The notes below the pieces were generated by a model. That model searched no databases. It saw nothing but the letters and a program-made list of their open reading frames with translations, and was not told the origin of the DNA. A stretch of DNA of 64,000 nucleotides, taken from contig NC_062973.1 in assembly GCF_023078275.1 (NCBI RefSeq), positions 17,936,456-18,000,455 on the forward strand. The letters are read 5' to 3'. Each line of letters starts with the position of its first letter. Position 1 is the first letter of the stretch. Positions 45,270 through 57,054 of the stretch are shown here, piece after piece. The DNA is from Leguminivora glycinivorella. Lineage: Eukaryota > Arthropoda > Insecta > Lepidoptera > Tortricidae. Position numbers and translations under genes: made by a program.

Positions 45270-45573
45270 ATTTTTTTTTTATGAAATAGGCAGCAAACGA
45301 GGAGAGGAACCGCCTTATGGTAAGCCGGTCTGGCTCAGTCGTTAGTGACCCTGCCTGCTGAGCCGCGGTCCTGGATTCGAATCCCGGTAAGGGCATTTAT
45401 TTGTGTGATGAGCACAGATATTTGTTCCTGAGTCATGGATGTTTTCTTTGTATACAAGTATGTTTTTATCTATTTAAGTATGTAGATCGTCGCTTAGCAC
45501 CCATAGTACAAGCTTTGCTTAGTTTGGGGCTAAGTTAATCTGTGTACGGTGTCCCCAATATTTATTTATTTAA
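45270..45573 (+). mobile_element. tRNA-derived SINE inserted in another repeat
   Basis: Positions 45270-45322 (AATAGGCAGCAAACGAGGAG, CGCCTTATGGTAAGC) are part of a common lepidopteran block. The SINE starts at about 45323 (CCGGTCTGGCTCAGTCG), has B box GATTCGAATCC (one change from GGTTCGAATCC), the usual body and a TTATTTATTTAAAA tail. Confidence 0.8.
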
Positions 45574-47020
45574 AACAGTCATAATCAATTAACAGAAACT
45601 ACTACCTACCGGTTTATTTAATACGACAATCCCATCAACTAAAGCATAGTTAACATAGTATTGGCACGCGTTTAGCGACGAATAAAAAAAATATATTTAA
45701 AAATTAAAAAAAACGGATAATCACATCTTAATTTTAATACGTTGATAACTCTATATTAGAAATTTGGTTGATCTAACTTTTTGCGTTTGTAAGTTATTGA
45801 TGATGGACGTTGACCGGCGAAAATGCACTGTGAACAAATACGTGAAAAATCCCCTTGGTCTGGGTCAATGATTGCTAAATTGTTGAATTTCCAGAAAACT
45901 ACTAGGCAATAATTATTGCCCAAATCATTATTTCATTAAAGGACAATTAAATAATAGTGGCAAAATAATTCAAAATATCCACTCCTTGCGGTCCACACGG
46001 AATCAACAGACAAAAAAGATGGATGAAAATCTTGTTCAGAGGATGATGAATACTATTTTCAGAAAAGTCCGTAATTTTGTGCATAAACATACTGAATGAT
46101 TGAAATATATGTGACACGCTATAAATTAATAAACGATCTTTTATATTCTGCAATAAAAATATTGTTTACTTTTTTCTTTTCATTTAAAAATTAAATTCCT
46201 CCCATCGCGTACCAATTCTAAATTAACTATGCTTTATAATGAATCGTTAGAAGGCAATTTTCATATCAGCACGCCATATTTTTTCGGGAAATAACTCTGT
46301 CCGCAGAATATTTACCAGCAAACCAACTTTCATTGACCCTTATTTGAAATTTAATATTCTTGTCATAAAGGTGGAAGTAGCATGTTTTATGTTCATTGTT
46401 ACAATGGTGTAATGACAGGGCACCTAGCTAACGTTACAATCGCTTATGCTTCGTAAGCGTATCGTAGCCAGCTGTCCCTATCGCTCTTTAGATGCGTGAC
46501 AGAGCCAGATGCGTGTTGCGTGGTTGAACGAAGCTTTTACGTTTTGGATGTGTCACAGGCGTTATGTCGCGTTTTTATTGGTAAAATGGAGCAAATGGAA
46601 GGTGAATATAAATGCCGATATTTCGTAGTTATAACACACCTCGGACCCTGGCGATCAAATATATGAAAGAGGCGCGTTCCTAGCACACTGTTGCAGAATG
46701 TAGTTTGTATACCTATGTATAAGACTAGCAACATTAATATTCATGGTTTCCATGGCAACATATGTACAATTTCTTCTTGGACAATATATCATTCGTCTCA
46801 CACGTATTTCTGATTTTTTATTCATTTAAAATACTTTTTAGGACCCTAGGACATTGTTTCTTCCTTTAACACACACAGTCTAAACTCGTGTAGGTGAACG
46901 CGTACTATGCTTGTATTAGTGAAATATGACAGGTCGACTGTTCGCGTTTTTGACAGGCGGTAACTGTGAGGTAACCGAGAGGGGGTGGGTGGCACTTTCA
47001 GCGGGGAGCGGGAGTGGCCA
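45574..47020. other. AT-rich spacer, no gene seen
   Basis: The short hairpin GCTTATGCTTCGTAAGCG at 46442-46459 is a typical MITE-like remnant. No coding sequence supported. Confidence 0.4.
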
Positions 47021-47024
47021 TACT

Positions 47025-47322
47025 TGTTGGGGACATTACCGGGTTGATGATGAAAACTATTACTTGTACCATCACTTTACTTTATTCGCTTATAACAAAC
47101 ATATTAACAACCAATTTACAATAAATAATTCAAGACTTCTTCACTACAACTCGTCTGTACTCGAACTGGCCACCGTCACTGTATGTCCGCCATTTTTATA
47201 ACAATCCAACATGGCGGAAACCAGTGACTAGTATGAGTCAATTGATATTCTTTAATACTTTCATCATAAATAACAGTAAGATAAATCAAAATATAAGGCA
47301 TTAATAAATAATTACACTTACA
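47025..47322 (+). repeat. LTR-like repeat, left copy (298 bp)
   Basis: TGTTGGGGACATTACC...CACTTACA. Identical to 55462-55759 except one base (A/T near the 3' end). Preceded by TACT, which also follows the right copy. Internal hairpin TCCGCCAT...ATGGCGGA. AATAAA occurs on both strands, so orientation is not certain. No primer-binding site is evident just inside. Confidence 0.75.
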
Positions 47323-50269
47323 GCTCGGCCATCCTGTTCGAGGCGAGACCCTTCGCCAAAGCTTAATGTGAAATAATTCAAAAGAAAGACAATACCAGTT
47401 TATACAACAAAAAAGTGTAGTATAATATGCATTTGAAATAATTCTTAAACAATAGAAATACAAAACATATAACACTTCATACCGATACCTTTACCACATA
47501 ATTACGATATGCTGTAAGACTGATATTAGCAAAATATTATTTATTTATGGAAAAGTAATTCTCAATTATAATAAAACTATAACTTATGTATACTAAAAAT
47601 GGATTTTTAAATATTTCTATAAACCTTATCAAGTGTAAAGAAAGAGCATTAATCAGACATAGGCCTGTGAAAAATAAATATATGAATAAGATTTACTTCG
47701 ATTTAAATTATTGAGATCCAATTAAATTCATTACATTTAATTAAATTCATTACATCCAATTGAATTCATTACATCCAATTAAATTATGATGATTAAATTA
47801 ATTAGAAGGCATTCACAAGTTATAAACATATTTCAGTAAACAATGCAACACTTCACTGCACACTTCACTCGCGAAACATAAGCAAAAAGAACATATTTAC
47901 ACGATTTTATGATATCACCACCTGATCACATGATTGAACGGAATTCCCGTGCCGCTACGGGGCAATAGCATTATGGGCCACCCAAGCTCTGTCAGCCTGC
48001 TGCCGCAGCTGCTCATCATGGACGCTGGATATTGCGCCGCCAGACGCAAGCTCGCATACCATGCCAGCATTTAAGGACTCAGTCGACGATCGAAAGAGGT
48101 ATCTTTACCCTGACCCTCTCTCCTGGGCACTCCTGGGTCGGAAGTGAATCTACACCCCGACCCTCTCACCTGGGCACTCCTGGGTGGTAAATGAATACCA
48201 GACCCTGGCCCTTTCACCTGGACGCTCCTGGGTCCTTGATCTGAAACTTGCAACACTTTCTTTAGAAACATAAAATTTCGACTGTCTTCGAAATTATGGT
48301 AAAATTATTATGGTTCGGTAATCAATTTAATAAGTCACAATGTATTGATAGTCGTGATGCCAATGTGATGATTAAATAAATTATTGTCGTCACTTATTAA
48401 TATATCGCTATACTGAGTAATTATATTTAAGATTTTTCTGATTTATGCAGTATACACATCTGCAGAATCTTTAAATACTCAAATAACCCGTGATTAATGA
48501 AATATCGTGCCTAATTATTTATTTACCATTTGTAACGTATTATACATATTATATTTAACAACTATTTAAGCACCATCGCAAATACGACTATGGTGCACGG
48601 TGTACGTCTTTATTTTTTTTTTTATTCTGTTATCATTATTACTTTTTTAGGTTCTAGTTAAGATTGATGCAATAGTATGTCGAAATAGAAAACTTCTTTA
48701 TATATTGGGGATATAATTAATGTATGTTAATTCCAAGTTATTTTATTTAGGTTATAGGCCCATATAAGTGGAATTAAATTGATCTGTATTTCTGATTATA
48801 CACGATGTTTCCGGTATCACTCAAAACCTCAGACACCCCAACTGATTTTTATTTTTTTAAACTCATCTAGAGTCTTTTATTCTGATGGTTACTTTTTTTT
48901 AATTGAATTTTTAGATTTATGTACAGCTCTACTTGACTTTTAGCTCTACAGTCAATAAAATAATTGCTAACTACCATCATAAACCATAAGACTATTTATT
49001 TGTGTACGTTACTGCAACGACATAAGGTTTACCAATAGACAGCTAAGATGTCACTGTAAAACACTTTAAAGCTTTGTCACAGTAAACTTCAAATTGGACA
49101 GGTAATCGCAGTAAGCAAATAAACTCAATATTCAAAATGACAAGGTTGTAATTAGGTAAGAGTTGAATTTGTTATGTCTTATGATAAACATTAAGATTGA
49201 ACTGACAAACAACGTCAAACTAGTAGCGGAAAAAATAATCGTCCATGTAACCAGCCAGTATTAATACCCCTAAATACTGAAAAAAGTAAACAACCTCTAG
49301 CAATGCGATATACACAATGTTGTATTAAGAGTACAATAGAATGGGCACGTAAAAAAATAACTAATAATACTAATTTAAATAAAAATATTACCCCCATCAA
49401 GATATAGCTCAATCGATTCTACTCTCGATTCTGAACAAACTGTTTTCAGGTTTTTAGTGTTAAGTGAAACACGGTGTAGTAAAAATAAGGTTTTGTCAAA
49501 GAACTTTTGAAATTCATTTTTGTCAACAAGTTAATATGATTGTCACATGTTTCTATTGCTATTCGAATTGCTATTTATTATAGCGACAGCCGTTAGATAT
49601 TATATACATAAGCAATGTGGCTGCAATGACATAGATAAGGTATATGAATAATCATTATTCGTACTGCTTTCAAGCTGTGGGGTTTTCATATAGTTATCAA
49701 GAGGTCTATCCACATATACATCAAGTATAACTTTATTTTCCATGAAAGGCTATTGCGAATTTAGACAATGAATATTATGTTGGGTTTCTACATTTTAGTT
49801 TTATTCCTGATATCTATGAAATGGGTTTATACATTGAACCTTTTATATTATTCTTAACGAATGTAAGTATATCGCAGAATATTTGTCTTACAAAGAGTCA
49901 TAACAGATACTTGGATAGGTCTCTTCATAACCGATACGAGGTATATGTACTTGACTTTTAGTATGTACCAAATATATCACCAACAAAATATGCTAAGTAA
50001 TAAGTATAAGTTGCGTATGTTATTCAAATTTATTGTTACTTCTGATTCAAGCATAATAATTTAAAACATAATGTTCTTTGTTACTTTATTTTTCAGAATG
50101 AGCACCCAAGGTTATATTACACATAAAGAACTAGATACGGGTAGCCAAAAGAGAAAAATGTAATTACTGTACTACTTAACCAATCAAAAAGTCGCCATAA
50201 TTGTAATGTTTGACATTGTCGATCATAATATAAATTATTAAAGATTGAAGTGTACTTTTATATTAATCA
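47323..50269. other. Interior of the LTR-bounded region, left part
   Basis: No gag, protease, RT or integrase. Holds a 22-23-base tandem (AATTCATTACATCCAATT) at about 47715-47788 and a GC-rich 46-47-base tandem at 48109-48240 (three copies of ACCCTCTC(T/A)CCTGGGCACTC). The 66-codon minus frame over the latter is repeat-derived. The rest is AT-rich. Confidence 0.5.
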
Positions 50270-50728
50270 TCACTACATAGTATAAAACAAAGTCACTTTT
50301 TCTGTCCCTATGTCCCTATGTCCCTTTGTATGCTTAAATCTTTGAAACTACGCAACGGATTTTGATGCGGTTTTTTTTAATAGATAGAGTGATTCAAGAG
50401 GAAGGTTTATATGTATAATAACATCCATAAAATAGTGGAGAAGTACTGTTATTTTTGAGGTTTCTAATGTGATGTCGTAAATAATTACATGCGGGTAGAT
50501 TATATTTATTTGTCTACCCCGAACATTTATATAAATTAATATCGGGTAGTTTTGTGTTGTTTACATCTCCGGTGACATTTTGCTGGGACGTCAGTCTTCC
50601 GCGACCACGGCCAGTGCAACCTGGCCGAAACGTTGGGAAAAAAGGTAAAAATAATGTTAATTAATCGCATTCGACCTGTATGTGACTTTAAATATGTGTA
50701 CAAAGCGCGAGAACTTAGTGTTATCTTG

Positions 50729-50774
50729 ATAAGGGATAGGGATAGCGATAGGGATAGCGATAGGGATAGCGATA
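50729..50774 (+). repeat. GATAGGGATAGC minisatellite, first array
   Basis: Repeats of AGCGATAGGGAT interrupted by the second Helitron start. The larger sister array is at 51230-51360. Confidence 0.75.
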
Positions 50775-51229
50775 TCACTACATAGTATAAAACAAAGTCG
50801 CTTTCTCTGTCCCTATGTCCCTTTGTATGCTTAAATCTTTGAAACTACGCAACGGATTTTGATGCGGTTTTTTTTTAATAGATAGAGTGATTCAAGAGGA
50901 AGGTTTATATGTATAATAACATCCATTAAATAGTGGAGAAGTACTGTTATTTTTGAGGTTTCTAATGTGATGTCGTAAATAATTACATGCGGGTAGATTA
51001 TATTTATTTGTCTACCCCGACCATTTATATAAATTAATATCGGGTAGTTTTGTGTTATTTACATCTCCGGTGACATTTTGCTGGGACGTCAGTCTTCCGC
51101 GACCACGGCCAGTGCAACCTGGCCGAAACGTTGGGAAAAAGGTAAAAATAATGTTAATTAATCGCTTTCGACCTGTATGTGACTTTAAATATGTGTACAA
51201 AGCGCGAGAACTTAGTGTTATCTTGATAA

Positions 51230-51360
51230 GGGATAGGGATAGCGATAGGGATAGCGATAGGGATAGCGATAGCCATAGCGTTAGCGATAGCGATAGCGAT
51301 AGGGATAGAGATAGGGATACGGATACGGAAACGGATACGGATACGGATACGGATAATATG
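51230..51360 (+). repeat. GATAGGGATAGC / GATACG minisatellite, second array
   Basis: Six-base units GGGATA, GCGATA and CGGATA in blocks; a gradual change from GCGATA to CGGATA along the array. Confidence 0.8.
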
Positions 51361-51753
51361 GGTATCGTTAGAGGGATACGGATAATCGGTCGGCGGTCTC
51401 TTACAATCAAAGTGCTCTAAGACGATCGTTGTTTGCTTGCTTGAAGATTACGTTTGCGATAAGTATAAGCAAAATGTAAAAAATTGTAAGGGATAATAGA
51501 AAAAGTACTTTTTACCCACCGATCATATAGTGTCGAAATACGGGCTATGTGGGATGTTTATAAAGGTTTCCCCAGCGTATATAGAATTACCTACGCTGTG
51601 GTCGATGTGTAATATTTCTACAATCATTGCAAGCAAAAGTATTATGTGCAATCGAAATAATCGCAGATAAATATACCAGAGAAACCTAAGGATCCAAATG
51701 AAAATCTTAATGAATACTTTTATTACGCGGGCGAAGCCGCGGGTAAAAGCTAG

Positions 51754-52449
51754 TGAAATAAATAAATCAAAACTTATCCGCTTTATGAAACATCATCGCA
51801 ATGTAGTTTGAGCGATTTAAGCTTTCTGAAGAAAAACCAAGAACTGCATATATATTATAAGCCATGAGACCAGAATTTATGCATGCATTATAGCGATGTA
51901 CTTGTGTTCAATTAATATTATATATAGTTACCCTTTATTTTTTTAAATTAAATAACACATTATATCGCCTTGAATAATATCGAACTTACGAAGATCTTTT
52001 TTTCATTGGAAGTCGACAAAATGATGTATCATATCATTAAGGTAATAATTTTTATATAATACGGGCAAGCGAGATTACGTGTCCGTCTAATAATAGGTTG
52101 GTTTTCCGTGTTACTAAAATCACATAACGCATATACTCTCATAATGTCATTGATAAAACAATTTTTTTTAGATGCTTTTGTAGGTATTTATGAACATAGT
52201 AAAATTTTTAACTCAAATAATAAAAGCACTCATGAACATGGCATTGCGCCTCAAATTATCTGTAATTGACTAACATTTTATTTAAGTTTTCCCAACTACA
52301 TATCCCGATTGTTAACGTAAGGCGTGTAATGAAATATTAGAATATTATTTTTGGTTGATTATTTTGAATCGATTGCTTATATCAGTAAGAATTCTACTAC
52401 TTATATTATTGTTTAATGTATTATTTATTATGATTAAAATTAAACGTTA
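51754..52449. other. AT-rich spacer, no gene seen
   Basis: No supported feature. Confidence 0.35.
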
Positions 52450-52616
52450 GCACGTTCATCAACGTGTATTAAAATTAAAAGCTTCGCACGTACATCTACG
52501 CGCTTCAAAAGTCGCACGTTCATCCACGCGCTTAAAATACTCGCACGTCCATCCACGCGCTTAAAAGACTCGCACGTTCATCCACGTGCTTTACACTAAC
52601 ACGTCCGTCCACGTGC
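52450..52616. repeat. Hairpin minisatellite, six units of about 29 bases
   Basis: Units near 52450, 52486, 52514, 52543, 52572 and 52599 share GCACGTTCATCCACGCGC or variants. In each, the flanks are self-complementary (GCACGT...ACGTGC) around a TCATCC-type loop, separated by A-rich spacers. Confidence 0.75.
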
Positions 52617-52669
52617 ATCAAACATTGATTCCATAAGATACATGTTACATTGTGCCATAGGTATCCTCC

Positions 52670-52905
52670 TTGTTGATATCTACCAATAAGTACCATAATA
52701 GCGTTAATTGTATACCTTGTACTACGATCAAAATATTTTATTATTCACGCATTATTACTTATTACATGATTATGAGTTATGACCAAATCTACATATTATA
52801 CCTTGTACTGTGATCAAAATAGTCAAACGTACAAAAAGTGTACTGTAACTACGGACGAATTTTATTATTCACGCGTTATTACTTATTACATGATCAATTA
52901 TTCAT
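52670..52905 (+). repeat. Imperfect duplication of about 130 bases
   Basis: TATACCTTGTACTACGATCA...ATTATTCACGCATTATTACT and TATACCTTGTACTGTGATCA...ATTATTCACGCGTTATTACT are successive diverged copies. Confidence 0.6.
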
Positions 52906-52910
52906 GACCA

Positions 52911-53027
52911 ACTCTACATATTAACCGTTCTTTTACATGATTATGACCAACTCGACATATTGACCGTTCTGTTACATGAGTATCACCAACTCTACATATT
53001 GACCGTTCTTTTACATGATTTTGACCA
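52911..53027 (+). repeat. 39-base tandem repeat, three units
   Basis: GACCAACTCTACATATT...GACCGTTCTTTTACATGA units, the likely source of the 12-base array that follows directly. Confidence 0.75.
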
Positions 53028-53495
53028 ACTCTACATATGACTCTACATATGACTCTACATATGACTCTACATATGACTCTACATATGACTCTACATATGA
53101 CTCTACATATGACTCTACATATGACTCTACATATGACTCTACATATGACTCTACATATGACTCTACATATGACTCTACATATGACTCTACATATGACTCT
53201 ACATATGACTCTACATATGACTCTACATATGACTCTACATATGACTCTACATATGACTCTACATATGACTCTACATATGACTCTACATATGACTCTACAT
53301 ATGACTCTACATATGACTCTACATATGACTCTACATATGACTCTACATATGACTCTACATATGACTCTACATATGACTCTACATATGACTCTACATATGA
53401 CTCTACATATGACTCTACATATGACTCTACATATGACTCTACATATGACTCTACATATGACTCTACATATGACTCTACATATGACTCTACATATG
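53028..53495 (+). repeat. Perfect 12-bp satellite, 39 units
   Basis: Unit ACTCTACATATG repeated without visible change for 468 bases. Because 12 is a multiple of three, every frame stays open: T-Y-D-S and M-T-L-H on the plus strand and C-R-V-I on the minus strand. These 160-220-codon frames are not genes. Degenerates at 53496-53520 (GACTACATATGAAGACATAT). Confidence 0.95.
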
Positions 53496-55461
53496 ACTAC
53501 ATATGAAGACATATGACTCCAATTGTGAAGTGATGTCATCTCATTTGCCTGAATTATCACCATTGCAATATATAAATCATCATTGCAATTAATATTGAAT
53601 TAGTGTTATTTCAGAAACAAACAATGATATCATTGATTAAATTCACAGCATTATACATTAGTTGTCGATTTCCCATCGAATACATACCCATAATCATCAT
53701 GGTAATATACGAAGAATGATTTGATATACATTGATCAGATACTTGCGCCATCACTGGCCATTGTAGAATAGTAATAATAAATGTAACCTTTTGCCTGCCG
53801 TCAACAAGCAAGAGGAGACCAAGCACTTCAATTTTCATGGAATTAAACTTCGTAAAATCTATAACACAGTTAAAATATTTGAGATTTATACTAACGATGA
53901 TTGATCATATAAGGAAAAACATTTTTGTTTTATAACGAGTTACTACTCGTATATCCGAAAATGATTTCACGAACAACCAGAGGTGACCAAACTTTTTTAA
54001 AAGAAATGATAACGATCATATTATTAGATTGTTGTTATAGATTGACAACTGCTGTAACGATACCACTGCTATAACGATAAACATGTTTTTTAAAACGACT
54101 TGACGTACAACATATGCTTCACAGGTGAAGATTTAGAACTTAGTTTGATTGGAAATTAACGTTATATGGTAACATTCAATCATGTTCTTGCCAATCAGAT
54201 TAAACATAGCAAAACTTTAATTTTCTAGTTAGGGTTAAGCTTAAGACTTCCTTTTTACAATAAGAAGTCATATTATTAAAACAGATGGATATACAATCCG
54301 GCATTTTAATACAATAAAGTTAATTTCATTAAATTTTAAATTCAGTGACAGAATTGAATGACAGTGACACAACTTCGATTTAACGATTAATGTAATGGAT
54401 TCGATTCACACAAAGTATTTAAAAACTTAGTCCAGGATTTGGGCACGGTCCGGCATTATGCCACGTGTCAGATGGAAATGACTTTTGTATACATTAAAAA
54501 TACTATGATCAATATCGTACTTAACGCATGAAATATCAAGTAACCCTGTATTATAATTTTCAATTTGAACTAAAATCAACATGTCATAATATGTATACCT
54601 ACATATTTTTTTACCAATATTGTGTCCCTTGACTCAAGAAATTGCAATATTAGAATATTTTATGATTACATATTTTTACACAGCTTATATAATTAAATAT
54701 TTATTTTAAATTGTATTCCAGATCTCTGATAAGTTCGAATATGTATCATAATTAAGTAACAAGTATTTGACCCATGATTATTTTCTTACTGGTATAATAA
54801 ATGTCACCACTTTTCAAAAACCGAGATGTGAATTTGAAGCAAAATTTTGTTAGCCGTTTTTAATACAAAGGAAAAATCGTTTAATCAAGAGTTTATTCCT
54901 ATTGACAAAGTGCCAGTTTACTCATAACTCCACGATTTCTTAAAGACATACTGTCACAAATTGACCGCTGCAGCATATCGTAGCGCTTAATGTGTAAAAT
55001 AATGTGCAATTTTCTGAACAAGTTGTGTTCCATTTTGGATTCATAAAAATAAGAAATCGTTATAACTTTTAATAATACACAGTACTGAGGGTAAGTAAAT
55101 GTAATGATGACATCTTTTTTTAACAATAATGTTAAATAATGAGAAGTGATTGACTACTGCACGTTTTATCAATAATTATACTTTTGTTTTATGCGTATTA
55201 TTGATCTATTGATATAATTTACCACAATTATTTTATTCCATCAGATTTTGCAATATAGTCATGACGGTAGATTATCAAACCAGTTCTACAACGCCAAAGA
55301 AAGAAAAATAAATGTCTCACTTACCATAACAATTTCAGTGCACGTTTCGTAAAGTAAGATAATGGTACTTCCACAAAAAAAAAACCAAAGGAAAGAAAAC
55401 CTTACGTTCGTGTGGCGTGGCAAAATTCTTTACAGATTCTTGTTTCGTCCCATTTCTGACC
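53496..55461. other. Interior of the LTR-bounded region, right part
   Basis: AT-rich; no coding sequence or element end that I can support. No polypurine tract precedes the right LTR-like copy. Confidence 0.4.
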
Positions 55462-55759
55462 TGTTGGGGACATTACCGGGTTGATGATGAAAACTATTAC
55501 TTGTACCATCACTTTACTTTATTCGCTTATAACAAACATATTAACAACCAATTTACAATAAATAATTCAAGACTTCTTCACTACAACTCGTCTGTACTCG
55601 AACTGGCCACCGTCACTGTATGTCCGCCATTTTTATAACAATCCAACATGGCGGAAACCAGTGACTAGTATGAGTCAATTGATATTCTTTAATACTTTCA
55701 TCATAAATAACAGTAAGATAAATCAAAATATAAGGCATTAATAAATAATTACTCTTACA
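55462..55759 (+). repeat. LTR-like repeat, right copy (298 bp)
   Basis: Same as 47025-47322 with one substitution. Followed by TACT (55760-55763), matching the TACT before the left copy, so the pair behaves as the ends of one insertion. Confidence 0.75.
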
Positions 55760-55763
55760 TACT

Positions 55764-56689
55764 GTACGATAGTACTCTTTATTATACTGTGGTTATAGTG
55801 ACGTTGCATTCTACCGTGTATGATGCAATGATGAAACATTGCTTCTGAAAAAATACATTTTATATCGACTTCGTCGTAAGTAAGCTGGCATTAGTTGCAG
55901 TTAGAATATTTTGTTATATGATACTTTTATCGATAATATGCTTAAGTAAATCTACACCACTGTGTGTTATACTGATTCAGGTTTAGAATCTAGAATAATT
56001 TGCTAGTAGTTTCTATTCATATAACAATTTCACACTGTGACCTAAGTGACTTTCTCCGACCATTTTAAACGATATAGCCTACTACTAAGAATTCTAATTA
56101 AGAATGTAGAACAAGATGCATAGAGCTTCTTTTTAGCATAGTTTAATTTACCATTTAAACTCAATTAAGTATAAAGAATAAACGACTTATAGTTTATGTC
56201 TGTCTTTGGTTTTTTTCGAAGCTAATTTCCCCGGGAGTACTTACTACCGAGAAATAACATCAGAGTAATGAGCTCCGATATTAAGCTCGGCGTTTGATGG
56301 CAGTTACAGCTGCTGTATCATTTTTGACGAGCTGCGCCTGGGATTACAGGCGGAATTCGAACTTTAAGAGAACGTTCAGATACGTCAAAAAATAGTTCTA
56401 GATGCGTAGTGGCAAAGCGAATGTCATTTCATGTCTCAGACCCAATTCCCCTAATTACAGAAAATCGAAAAAAAAAATTTTAACAAAGTGTTGTGTTCCT
56501 GCCGGTTAATATGTAGCTCTTGACGTAATTTGCAATCATATATATATATATATATGTCGAACATATAATGCTAGCGGCAACCTTTGGAACTATATTGATT
56601 CCATTCGATTTTACATATAAAATTCTACAGATTGAAGGCAGCACCGGTCAGGTCAGCACCTAGCGAATACAGACGTCAGAATCTTTTAC
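55764..56689. other. AT-rich spacer, no gene seen
   Basis: (TA)n at about 56539-56557. No supported gene. Confidence 0.4.
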
Positions 56690-57050
56690 ATAAATAAATT
56701 AATATTGGGGGACACTAATCAAATTTTTACTATGGGTGCTATGCGACGATATACATATTTCTCATGTGCGGATCCAGGGGGGGGTCATGGGGGTCGTGAC
56801 CCCCCCTGGAGCCTAGGTTGGCCATACAACTAGACCACGTGACCCCCCCCCCTCCCTGGGCACGAAACTGGATCCGCGCTTGATACTTCTATACATAGAA
56901 ATCATCCATGAATCAGAAACAAATAAGTATGTGTGTACAGCTGTTCACACATACCTACATATTTGTTTCTGATTCATACATATTTGATCTCACACCAATA
57001 AACGCCCTTATGGCATTTGGACCCAATACTCTAGGCTTAGCAGGCAGGTG
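56690..57050 (-). mobile_element. Degenerate tRNA-derived SINE with two internal disruptions
   Basis: Minus-strand SINE: tail near 56697, body GGATGATTTCTATGTATAGA near 56885-56905, remnant head GCCTGCTAAGCCTAG near 57036. A GC-rich insertion (about 56766-56880) splits the body, and an inverted duplication (56911-56973, arms AATCAGAAACAAATA and TATTTGTTTCTGATT) follows. No working A or B box. Confidence 0.65.
56766..56880. mobile_element. Small GC-rich TIR element inserted in the SINE
   Basis: Ends GCGGATCCAG and CTGGATCCGC are inverted repeats, with G-runs and C-runs inside (GGGGGGGGGTCATGGGGG, GTGACCCCCCCCCC). Its flanks join back into continuous SINE sequence. Confidence 0.65.
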
Positions 57051-57054
57051 TAGC

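Larger units (their letters stand above)
50270..51753 (+). mobile_element. Non-autonomous Helitron with duplicated 5' portion
   Basis: Starts TCACTACATAGTATAAAACA after an A, and ends with hairpin CGCGGGCGAAGCCGCG, then GGTAAAAG and CTAG followed by T: the TC...CTRR structure with A/T target expected of Helitrons. The first 505 bases (50270-50774) are repeated from 50775. Each copy carries the stem-loop GGCCAG-TGCAAC-CTGGCC-GAAAC and a GATAGGGATAGC minisatellite. No Rep/helicase gene. Long Ser/Leu or Asp/Ser frames here (51012-51420) are minisatellite translations. Confidence 0.65.

Noticed and set aside
50590..50640. Intact hammerhead ribozyme
   Set aside because: The GTC, stem-loop and GAAAC parts can be seen, but the CTGANGA core is absent, so an active hammerhead cannot be claimed.
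51012..51420. Ser/Leu-rich and Asp/Ser-rich ORFs of 122-132 codons
   Set aside because: They arise from the GATAGGGATAGC minisatellite and Helitron sequence; no domain.
52450..52616. CRISPR-like appearance (regular repeats and spacers)
   Set aside because: Spacers are short, A-rich and similar to each other, the repeats vary, and the sequence is a eukaryotic genome with no cas genes.
52898..53563. Long ORFs (159-221 codons) with four-residue repeats on both strands
   Set aside because: They are translations of the 12-bp satellite; a unit length divisible by three keeps every frame open.
47025..55759. Two independent solo LTRs
   Set aside because: Neither repeat has its own target duplication, while the outer flanks share TACT; a single insertion explains this better, though a 4-base match can occur by chance.
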